From contig NC_087084.1 of the NCBI RefSeq assembly GCF_026151205.1, forward strand, positions 9,174,894-9,238,893: a stretch of DNA of 64,000 bases, given 5' to 3'. Made by a program: the position numbers and the translations under genes. Positions 63,601 to 64,000 of the stretch are shown piece by piece. The notes beneath the pieces were generated by a model. The model ran no database searches. It was not told the DNA's origin and worked only from the letters and a program-made list of their open reading frames with translations. This DNA is from Bolinopsis microptera (taxonomy: Eukaryota > Ctenophora > Tentaculata > Lobata > Bolinopsidae). Positions within the stretch are counted from its first letter, which is position 1. The number at the start of each line of letters is the position of its first letter.

Positions 63601-63962
63601 GATTTTTAAATTGATAAAACATTCCCAGATGACGTTACGGAAATCAATATTTTTTCATCCCAAAACAGCTCTTTTACAACCACATATACTTATATTTGAA
63701 TGCCTTCAAAATTTAGGAACATGATAACTTAGACCATTTCCAATTTCCATCAATATTTCCCCGACCATACATCAAATAATTTTTGCGTGGGAGGGGAGGG
63801 GGGACAAAGAGTCTGACAACAGAACAGTAAAACAAACCTGTTCTCCTAGCGCGGAGTAAGTGCCACTGTCACAGTCCTTCATGTCAGACCTATTGGTAGA
63901 GTAGCAGGACTTACCAGCCGGGCACTGTTCACAGTCGGATTTATCAGATGTTGGGATAAAAC
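1453..63962 (-). CDS. Giant cysteine-rich GCC2/GCC3-repeat protein, partial (107 exons, open at both ends)
   Basis: The minus strand carries a chain of 107 exons of 44-230 bp (exon 7 may be longer), each bounded by AG and GT. They are numbered 1-107 from left to right, so translation runs 107 to 1. Joined, they give about 4,280 residues, or about 306 more if the 54-bp array in exon 7 is fully coding. Each module has spaced cysteines of the form CPxGxYCPxG, CPxGTYN and CxxCPxGKYC, which match the GCC2/GCC3 (ephrin-receptor-like, TNFR-like) family of extracellular modules. Many introns fall after the first base of a Gly codon (phase 1). No signal peptide, transmembrane helix or enzyme domain is visible. 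The N-terminus lies beyond 64000 and the C-terminus beyond position 1. An extracellular structural or adhesive role is inferred; the ligand is unknown. Introns of 100-540 bp not listed separately show only simple AT-rich sequence. Confidence 0.9.
3054..3119. repeat. 11-bp microsatellite (AGTTAACACAA)n
   Basis: About six copies end a few bases before the donor side of exon 5 (3125). Confidence 0.8.
3841..4797. repeat. 54-bp tandem array, 18 copies, each with a 5' splice site
   Basis: On the minus strand each unit is a 31-nt coding part (TGCCCTGTTGG to CAGGAAG) followed by GTACGTCTATATCTAGG and GTACAG. The 18 donor positions are spaced exactly 54 bp apart. The array is in frame with exon 7 and free of stops. 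Confidence 0.95.
3841..4897 (-). CDS. Giant gene exon 7, containing an in-frame 54-bp tandem array
   Basis: The exon starts after the acceptor at 4898-4899 with KCDAGYVCNAVG and continues through CGKGNYCPLGSS into a 54-bp repeat encoding CPVGTYNSQEGTSISRVQ. All units keep frame and lack stops. Each unit also holds a GTACGT 5' splice site after CAGGAAG. The donor could therefore be the first (exon 4759-4897, one CPVGTYNSQEG) or any later one, down to 3841. All choices leave the same phase 1 and join exon 6 as EGGQDLASCKPC. The shortest form matches the spacing in neighbouring modules, so the array probably began as a duplication across the exon-intron boundary. Which form is used cannot be decided from sequence. 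Confidence 0.75.
5136..9385 (-). CDS. Giant gene exons 8-19
   Basis: Exons are 5136-5260, 5532-5670, 6086-6280, 6442-6596, 6815-6943, 7191-7283, 7492-7619, 7895-8028, 8427-8557, 8761-8845, 9035-9129 and 9254-9385. They encode typical modules such as CQPGTFCTEG, CETCPDGKQCHGG, CKDCPGGKYCETAG, CPAGTYNPATG and CSPGHYCTAG. All joins keep frame. Exon 10 (195 bp, phase 0-0) holds three module fragments. Exon 19 is joined to exon 20 across the 6.6-kb intron that holds the DNA-polymerase transposon: exon 20 ends CTAG and exon 19 begins with the rest of the Gly codon, then YYCPAG. Confidence 0.88.
5872..6040. repeat. Palindromic intron repeat (CCCCGATTTACCGCG family)
   Basis: CCCCGATTTACCGCGG (5874-5889) is inverted at 5912-5927 as CGCGGTAAATCGGGG. 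The latter recurs directly at 6001-6015, followed in both places by TTTGCGGTAAA. This looks like a fragment of a miniature inverted-repeat element. Confidence 0.5.
7592..7745. repeat. Duplication of the exon 14 acceptor junction, with GTTAGA repeats
   Basis: The 5' end of exon 14 and its acceptor (minus-strand CCATGTACCTAG then GTACTTGTGTC) are repeated about 60 bp to the right, beyond 7660, with small changes. Both are set in GGGTTAGAGTTAGAG repeats that resemble, but are not, telomere repeats. Confidence 0.7.
8971..9020. repeat. Microsatellite (ATCAGTACG)n
   Basis: About five 9- to 10-bp units lie just left of exon 18. Confidence 0.75.
9437..9511 (+). repeat. Left terminal inverted repeat of the PolB element
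   Basis: 75 bp, nearly identical to the reverse complement of 15789-15863. ACTGTA lies immediately outside at 9431-9436. Confidence 0.93.
10201..15792 (+). CDS. Family B DNA polymerase of Polinton type, 12 exons, 1,374 aa
   Basis: Exons are 10201-10386, 10569-10700, 10847-12986, 13171-13323, 13442-13522, 13643-13853, 13970-14610, 14725-14775, 14870-15009, 15176-15332, 15449-15592 and 15704-15792. They total 4,125 nt and every join keeps frame. The N-terminal part has C2H2-like fingers (about residues 45-150 and again near 450) and an OTU-like segment with Cys at about 351 and His at about 437. The exonuclease motifs follow: TYDIEC near 517, FNGASYD near 628 and a YNNAD-type motif near 790. 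Polymerase motif A is YDANALY near 891, motif B contains GNSVYG near 1199, and motif C DTDS near 1298 is assembled across an intron. HGCFFHGC and WECEW segments are typical of transposon PolB. The C-terminal thumb region is short: the stop lies inside the right TIR. The acceptor of exon 3 (AAAAAG at 10846) and the start ATG are the least certain parts. The expected role is copying the element's own DNA. Confidence 0.85.
15015..15092. repeat. Microsatellite (AATAGTAAGA)n
   Basis: About seven 10-bp units lie inside an intron of the polymerase gene. Confidence 0.8.
15789..15863 (-). repeat. Right terminal inverted repeat of the PolB element
   Basis: 75 bp matching the left end, with ACTGTA immediately outside at 15864-15869. 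The stop codon of the polymerase gene (15790-15792) lies inside this repeat. Confidence 0.93.
16004..16948 (-). CDS. Giant gene exons 20-22
   Basis: Exons are 16004-16120 (CPAGKMCPAGTSEPKDC), 16347-16475 (CEAGFYCLTGSHTPRPC) and 16822-16948 (AGKYCPEGSINPTPCPKG then CSPCEAGQYCL). Phases agree, including the Glu codon completed between exons 22 and 21. The acceptor of exon 22 (CTACAG before 16948) is the first of about 65 near-identical acceptors repeated in the array to its right. Exon 22 joins exon 23 at 25931-25798 in phase 0, giving KQC-E-AGKYCPEG. Confidence 0.85.
16495..16590. repeat. Microsatellite (TGTGKTAAAA)n
   Basis: Imperfect 10-bp units of GTGGTAAAAT and GTGTTAAAAT type lie in the intron between exons 22 and 21. 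Confidence 0.7.
16949..20258. repeat. About 65-copy array of 50/51-bp units carrying the exon 22 acceptor
   Basis: On the minus strand each unit reads CTCCAACTACAG, then GCAGGTAAATACTGCCCGG-AA, then GTAAACACTCAC. That is a 3' splice site, the first 21 nt of exon 22 (AGKYCPE) and a GT. Units are 50 bp (TTTTAGTGAGTG) or 51 bp (TTTTGGGTGAGTG). Larger blocks are duplicated: the pattern at 17070 recurs at 18083 (1,013 bp, 20 units) and 18792 (709 bp, 14 units), and again at 19805. Plus-strand reading frames here are by-products of the repeat. Confidence 0.95.
20259..21006. other. Intergenic stretch upstream of the nested receptor gene
   Basis: No exon of the giant gene is seen. A segment around CTCAAAAACCGAAATTCA occurs twice (about 20652-20688 and 20788-20824), with similar sequence after it. 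The receptor promoter is expected near 20900-21000, but no clear TATA box or initiator stands out. Confidence 0.6.
21007..24714 (+). CDS. Nested type I receptor: SRCR plus GCC2/GCC3-like repeats, transmembrane helix (broken by an 8-bp insertion)
   Basis: Exon 1 (21007-21052) encodes the start of a signal peptide, MFLKVVMLATLFNIG. GTATTT donor and TTTCAG acceptor define an intron to 21233. Exon 2 (21234-24714) encodes an SRCR-like domain (GGTVCDDSFSDNSASAICKL, then DVFLRC) and then ephrin-receptor-like repeats with CKDCPPGTYK, CTACP and CSCHEGMHW. Six near-identical 95-residue units start at 22176, 22461, 22746, 23031, 23316 and 23609. A 27-residue hydrophobic helix (24486-24570) and a 48-residue tail follow. 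The tail has KKGKK and tyrosines in IYENYE; YEN fits the pYxN site bound by Grb2-type SH2 domains. Without the 8 extra bases at about 23455 the two exons give 1,172 residues. With them the frame breaks before the helix. A surface receptor, possibly for recognition or immunity, is inferred. Confidence 0.82.
24715..25797. other. Downstream region of the receptor gene with a 251-bp direct repeat
   Basis: A 251-bp segment starting near 24955 (CTAACTGATCTTTATATG at 24981) is repeated almost exactly from about 25206 (25232), with a third diverged partial copy from about 25457 (25483). The rest is AT-rich. No exon is visible until exon 23 of the giant gene, and no strong AATAAA was noted close to the receptor stop. 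Confidence 0.75.
25798..29592 (-). CDS. Giant gene exons 23-31
   Basis: Exons are 25798-25931, 26342-26465, 26861-26940, 27148-27278, 28036-28121, 28378-28506, 28793-28962, 29159-29263 and 29521-29592. Modules include CAAGMFTDAPG, CSEGYYCKEG, CTICTAGSYCKDP, CEECPAGKQCETG, CRAGYYCEEG, CLQCPGGMYCPNPG, CPAGSYCGEGTHHPDKC and CKAGHYCPEG. All phases agree. Several of these exons are bordered directly by tandem arrays (27279, 28507, 29158). Confidence 0.88.
26236..26390. repeat. Duplication of the exon 24 donor junction
   Basis: About 60 bp covering the 3' end of exon 24 and its GTTTGTAG donor (minus strand; CTACAAACCCTGAGGACAG on plus) occurs at about 26240-26305 and again at about 26318-26385. 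Only the right copy is attached to the complete exon. Confidence 0.8.
26520..26682. repeat. 18-bp tandem repeat, about 9 copies
   Basis: The unit is GGACAATACAGTTCACAC. It lies in the intron between exons 25 and 24. Confidence 0.9.
27279..27775. repeat. 55-bp tandem repeat, about 9 copies, abutting the exon 26 acceptor
   Basis: The unit contains GGTTAGCAGGTTAGTGGTGG and AATCTTAGGAACCATG. The first unit begins at the acceptor of exon 26 and includes its polypyrimidine tract. Copies differ mainly at CATGTC versus CATGCC. Confidence 0.93.
28507..28680. repeat. 57-bp tandem repeat, 3 copies, carrying the exon 28 acceptor
   Basis: Each unit starts CTAGACAGGTGGAG on plus, so the minus strand has CTCCACCTGTCTAG, the acceptor of exon 28, three times at 57-bp spacing (CTAG at 28507, 28564 and 28621). 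Confidence 0.9.
29086..29158. repeat. 9-bp microsatellite abutting the exon 30 donor
   Basis: Plus-strand (ATCACTCAC)n. The minus strand reads GTATGTGAGTGATGTGAGTG after exon 30, so every unit contains GTGAGT, a strong 5' splice site consensus. Confidence 0.9.
29769..35407 (-). CDS. Giant gene exons 32-49
   Basis: Exons are 29769-29907, 30025-30137, 30330-30434, 30572-30711, 30949-31081, 31237-31386, 31633-31746, 31914-32049, 32253-32384, 32604-32731, 33073-33233, 33370-33455, 33673-33765, 33909-34057, 34298-34406, 34577-34683, 34871-35007 and 35221-35407. All joins keep frame. Modules include CFKCPAGKYCPEPG, CKDCPAGKTCVSG, CPAGHYCPEGTGDPPD, CPTGYYCEEG, CEPGTFQDNEG, CGKGFYCLEG and CPPGHQCPEG. 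Exon 39 uses a weaker donor (AAAC then GTGCGG at 31912-31913). Exon 49 (187 bp) carries a longer insert between cysteines, rich in Ser, Thr and Asp. Confidence 0.88.
35810..35925. repeat. 7-bp microsatellite (GAGTAAA)n next to the exon 50 donor
   Basis: About 14 imperfect units run up to within about 10 bp of exon 50. Confidence 0.85.
35926..40550 (-). CDS. Giant gene exons 50-61
   Basis: Exons are 35926-36066, 36297-36408, 36610-36698, 36985-37140, 37412-37545, 37853-37967, 38171-38287, 38652-38821, 39153-39319, 39643-39872, 40059-40211 and 40335-40550. They include the clearest modules of the protein: CPAGSYCPAGQGDPIQC (exon 52), CTPGTYCEAGEGEKDC (exon 59) and CSIGMYCPKGTEQELPC (exon 61). 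All joins keep frame. Exon 59 (230 bp) and exon 61 (216 bp) are the longest apart from exon 7, and each holds two complete modules. Confidence 0.88.
36080..36212. repeat. 17-bp tandem repeat, about 7 copies
   Basis: The unit is ACTGATGACGTAATTTT. It lies just upstream of exon 50 in gene order, between exons 51 and 50. Confidence 0.9.
40719..43370 (-). CDS. Giant gene exons 62-69
   Basis: Exons are 40719-40872, 41054-41157, 41349-41459, 41717-41887, 42217-42342, 42755-42818, 43010-43116 and 43303-43370. Modules include CTKGHYCPEGAIDPVPC, CLPCPPGQYCPDPG, CDEGYFCSGG, CPEGYYCPEGTGNPINC and CRKCEAGNACTA. Exon 67 (64 bp) is a small linker exon with one Cys. Exon 69 starts with one base that completes an Arg codon from exon 70 (51373-51460), so the gene continues across the 8-kb intron that holds the LINE. 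Confidence 0.87.
42135..42195. repeat. Imperfect (GTATAATGTATAGT)n repeat
   Basis: Alternating GTATAATGTA and GTATAGTGTA units lie in the intron downstream of exon 66. Confidence 0.7.
43415..46173. other. 2.76-kb module bounded by G24 and C28 runs
   Basis: The left end is 24 G followed by TCCAACCCGAT; the right end is ATCGGGTTGGA followed by 28 C. The ends are thus inverted repeats. Next to both ends, in the same orientation, lies GATTTTGGCCTCATCAACCC followed by TCATATCGGA. It could be the 5' untranslated region of the LINE or a separate non-autonomous DNA element next to it. No credible gene is inside; long plus-strand frames over 44521-44784 are polypurine translations. Confidence 0.6.
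44070..45566. repeat. 1.5-kb GGA-rich polypurine tract
   Basis: The plus strand is almost only A and G, built from irregular GAGGAGGA, AGGACTGAG and GAAGAGG units with scattered CT. In giant-gene transcripts it would be a long pyrimidine tract. Confidence 0.95.
46176..48059 (+). CDS. LINE ORF1: PHD-finger and CCHC-knuckle RNA-binding protein
   Basis: Open for about 627 codons but without an ATG at the 5' end; the frame starts right after the C28 run, so the true start is missing or unclear. Order of features: a basic region with KDVS/KDFS repeats (46289-46380); a PHD-like finger (CCRC, CQIC, FHACC, then WTCPNC; 46448-46670); a Ser/Thr-rich linker with STESVA repeats; an RRM-like region (from VIVLNVEA, about 47240); and CCHC-type knuckles (CFRCQKLGHISSQC, CMYCSASHITRAC, then a third Cys/His cluster). 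This is typical of CR1-clade ORF1, which binds LINE RNA. It ends TCA AAA AAC ATG TAA. Confidence 0.85.
   Translation: MTNDKAAGQTPSSEEAEKKRKKLSEKGTVKSKKPILKIKDVSKDVSKDVSKDVSKDFSKDFSKDFSKDSKAPPKKSAINPKAVPKFNLQGLCCRCKSDNMAYESISCQICKDVFHACCKDKAGTLMPTSICARTFLTNILPVIHKYSNTYSQRYGDFGWTCPNCKKALLAKTAVKTADSTCNTSMDSTKSVASTESVASTESVASTESGASITTDTTSSNGDEKTLIETLSNFKVSLLSSVEELISIKLKSHIDSLLTEVPNLTQRSSTPSSASSIPSSASALALQTSSSLSACPMKSTSSLSSSKSYSVALSPESAIDSPTSTATENYIELTKKETPMQKLPSDNTHNNAPDNHVIVLNVEASNINLEEAGKLASKALGTIPMIFLTPKPKTGKIVISFPSEKDREDGKIALANSSAVTSSKITVNDAKKMFPKVTVTNIPNNLISHIVSENLSVPEFREKVKTFMEVKLLEKNQYVKDLVTKHDRTFKVVYVNYGREYTTVGIKVSPDIRHFLLNNQSIYIGNSRCKVVDRFDLKQCFRCQKLGHISSQCQETDVICMYCSASHITRACPYKEVRRSHRCTNCSHSTYESYRESCNTHHSGAENCPIIMLEKESLRQRTEYSKNM
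48029..50962 (+). CDS. LINE ORF2: endonuclease and reverse transcriptase
   Basis: The frame is open from 48029, minus one relative to ORF1, and has no ATG before about 48420. The apurinic-type endonuclease begins LLNLNVGLFNTRSL and continues FLTETWL, GGGVAIAFKK, IAGDFNIH and TSDHYFV. The reverse transcriptase follows: NNYRPISNLPFLSKLIEK, LLDLSAAFDTVNH, VPQGSILGPILFILYT and YADDTQLY (catalytic YADD at about 50092). The C-terminus is GPSVWNQLPYQLRT to KTHLF, typical of CR1/L2 elements. No stop interrupts it, so this copy may be recent. Translation probably depends on a frameshift or reinitiation at the ORF1 end. Confidence 0.88.
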   Translation, partial: TKNRVLKKHVKTTLLNLNVGLFNTRSLCNKTAQVFEQLSDSNINACFLTETWLRKGDTSKIAEIKDLGYNIVHQSRAGRGGGVAIAFKKDLSFNKRPTKTHKSFEHVECVLKSSSNDLLRFCCVYRSCTAKMSKMTDFLREFDEYLDSLTHLPGRLIIAGDFNIHVEDLTDPDTINFIHLISNYGLIQHISSSTHIGGGILDLVLTRSNACDMLNIKDINVAKTVTTSDHYFVNFYIAFPHHKGSNKEDMVGRKISDIDMNLFKEDLLLSDINDPNKFIDCNSATELYNKELRRILDKHAPLICFSINPDQSKWVDTKCQTARRKRRKAERDNRRLQTADSKLDYKKAVKHAEAVINTTRQLYYENRLQSCEDNKKDTFKIVNQLMDRDISKNLKPNNKPAETLCEEMKEFFNDKVEKIYSAINNDTAADTLLDHSEPFQGEAWSQFETISDNDLKKILSELNKKECEEDPIPLKLLMQCFNEVKPIVSFIINDSLVTGKFPSVLKSALVRPAIKDDKGDVNSFNNYRPISNLPFLSKLIEKSVQKQMTKHLDYHNLHAEHQSGYRSNHSCETATLTIYNDLLCISDMKSKVILLLLDLSAAFDTVNHHLLLKKLKKDFGFEGTVLEWFTSYLNNRSFTVTIDKSRSKRCFLRIGVPQGSILGPILFILYTKELNQIAKRHGFNIHMYADDTQLYIEFNPLFRDLSTIEERITNCFEDIKTWMTQNKLKLNQNKTEALVVQTKNSYSSCPVDSIQLDNAADPVEASRTVKSLGVLFDQFLTFEDQINSIISCCNIHLRNLRVIGSKLNYDLKRQLIHCLIFSKLDYCNGLLYGLPDLLIKKLQKVQNSCVRFLFGWKAIKKWDSVTPFLKKAHFLPIRQRIEYKIALTVFKCVNNIAPEYITKCIDIKSQPVRVLRTEEDYFLLNVPPISNYSKTERSFSYCGPSVWNQLPYQLRTLTDIVLFKKKLKTHLFENVFV
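50963..51124 (+). other. LINE 3' region and (TTA)n tail
   Basis: About 150 nt after the ORF2 stop, ending TAAAGCGATGTATAAATTCC followed by TTA repeats, a 3' end style known from CR1/L2 elements. Confidence 0.8.
51131..51330. repeat. Diverged tandem duplication of about 100 bp
   Basis: Two copies end in GACAAGATTTTGTTAGT or GGCAAGATTTTGTTAGT. The first copy is split by the LINE; its left part is at 43384-43414. Confidence 0.65.
51373..55479 (-). CDS. Giant gene exons 70-82
   Basis: Exons are 51373-51460, 51614-51707, 51904-51983, 52131-52211, 52723-52860, 53018-53177, 53364-53458, 53769-53858, 54022-54139, 54330-54440, 54614-54687, 55077-55155 and 55345-55479. Modules include CRPCTAGYQCPD, CGTGTFCEVG, CPPGYYCPAG, CSAGHYCPRGTPQPLPC, CPKGYYCPNG, CPPGNYCLQG and CQDCPAGQYC. 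All joins within this block keep frame. Exon 82 begins in phase 0 with DKARSSC after a CCTAAG acceptor, which does not match the end of exon 83 (see its own entry). Confidence 0.87.
55702..55827 (-). CDS. Giant gene exon 83, uncertain donor
   Basis: The acceptor at 55828-55829 is clear and the exon encodes SYCDTKGSSTPTG, CKAGYYCTGT and then EAGHYFKE. With the natural donor (GTTGGG, exon to 55702) it ends in phase 2, while exon 82 starts in phase 0. This is the only mismatch among all the junctions. An earlier GT at 55729-55730 (exon 55731-55827) restores frame but drops the AGHYF segment expected from neighbouring modules. A run of 14 G lies 16 bp beyond (55673-55686). A small assembly or real indel, or a non-canonical site, is possible. 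Confidence 0.6.
56002..60410 (-). CDS. Giant gene exons 84-97
   Basis: Exons are 56002-56153, 56592-56677, 56850-56958, 57180-57295, 57468-57537, 57694-57813, 58061-58149, 58478-58580, 58697-58789, 59080-59222, 59326-59432, 59606-59771, 59966-60009 and 60329-60410. All joins keep frame. Modules include CPAGGYCPRG, CPTGTADPVPC, CTVCQAGKACNEPG, CTNGHYCPAG, CTTCPPGFYCNTVG, CKECPVGHYCDAEG and CPPGTYS. Exon 96 is only 44 bp and codes the CSPCPAG hinge, so a gene predictor could easily miss it. Confidence 0.87.
56340..56591. repeat. 19-bp tandem repeat, about 13 copies, abutting the exon 85 donor
   Basis: The unit is ACAATAAAGATACCACGTG, so each holds a CACGTG E-box. The array ends exactly at the GT of exon 85. 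Confidence 0.95.
57277..57395. repeat. Duplication of the exon 87 acceptor junction
   Basis: About 57 bp (plus-strand GTCCATGTTGTTCAGATA then AACCTGGAGTGGGAGAC) occurs twice, copying the 5' end of exon 87 and its CTCCAG acceptor. Confidence 0.85.
58200..58440. repeat. Duplicated intron segment (GTTGAACTTCAAGAACGG)
   Basis: The segment with GTTGAACTTCAAGAACGG and TATTTTTGAAACC occurs at about 58224 and again at about 58397, in the intron between exons 91 and 90. Confidence 0.7.
60436..60512. repeat. 20-bp tandem repeat with TGACGTCA, 4 copies
   Basis: The unit is GGGTGACGTCATAGTACATT. The last copy is altered to TGACGTTG. Confidence 0.9.
60606..63962 (-). CDS. Giant gene exons 98-107 (most 5' exons in the window)
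   Basis: Exons are 60606-60766, 61003-61126, 61442-61621, 61844-61930, 62108-62199, 62418-62514, 62776-62893, 63125-63201, 63381-63504 and 63838-63962. Modules include CPRGHYCPENSG, CPEGYYCPQGTAHYTDTPC, CTACPPGYFCPE, CPLGYFCVE, CKDCPAGSKCPD, CTPCPAGYSCPS and CEQCPAGKSCYS. Exon 107 begins in phase 1 after an acceptor at 63963-63964 and needs a G from an exon beyond the right edge. The signal peptide and gene start are therefore outside the window. Confidence 0.87.
61096..61225. repeat. Duplication of the exon 99 acceptor junction
   Basis: A segment with CAGTAGTGCCCACGGGGACA and TATGATTCCTGGACAAATTA repeats the 5' end of exon 99 and its acceptor once, plus a further partial copy. Confidence 0.85.
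63058..63124. repeat. Microsatellite (ACCTGTAA)n abutting the exon 105 donor
   Basis: About seven imperfect units run into the donor of exon 105. Confidence 0.8.
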
Positions 63963-64000
63963 CTGGATAATAGTGGTGCTATCTTCGTTTTAGCCAAATG

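Overview
The window comes from an animal nuclear genome. It has dense short exons with GT-AG introns, a CR1/L2-type LINE, a Polinton-type DNA element and many satellite arrays. The compact introns, nested genes and AT-rich composition suggest a marine invertebrate, perhaps a non-bilaterian (ctenophore, cnidarian or sponge). That placement is a guess; nothing in the window fixes the phylum.

One gene dominates. On the minus strand, 107 exons were read by hand between 63962 (5' side) and 1453 (3' side). The gene is open at both window edges. The exons total about 12.85 kb, or about 4,280 residues, of cysteine-rich GCC2/GCC3 (ephrin-receptor-like, TNFR-like) modules of the form C-x2-G-x-Y-C-P-x-G...C-P-x-G-T-Y. 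Every splice junction but one (exon 83 to 82) keeps frame. No transmembrane or catalytic domain lies in the window. The product is probably a giant extracellular or surface protein.

Three large introns carry other genetic units, all on the plus strand. (1) Intron 9386-16003 holds a 6,427-bp element (9437-15863) with 75-bp terminal inverted repeats and a 6-bp target duplication (ACTGTA). It encodes only a protein-primed-type family B DNA polymerase, split into 12 exons that join in frame to 1,374 residues. (2) Intron 16949-25797 holds a 3.3-kb array of about 50.6-bp units and a nested receptor gene (21007-24714): signal peptide, SRCR domain, GCC2/GCC3-like repeats, transmembrane helix and a tyrosine-containing tail. 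The receptor is interrupted by an 8-bp insertion. (3) Intron 43371-51372 holds a LINE (ORF1 with PHD and CCHC fingers, ORF2 with endonuclease and reverse transcriptase). The LINE is preceded by a 2.8-kb module bounded by a G24 run and a C28 run and containing 1.5 kb of nearly pure purine.

The most unusual pattern is that tandem arrays repeatedly sit on, or abut, exon-intron junctions of the giant gene. A 54-bp array carries 18 copies of one 5' splice site and stays in frame. The ~50.6-bp array carries about 65 copies of one 3' splice site, each with a 21-nt microexon-like segment. Several other junctions are duplicated two or three times. The CRE-like palindrome TGACGTCA also recurs 18 times.
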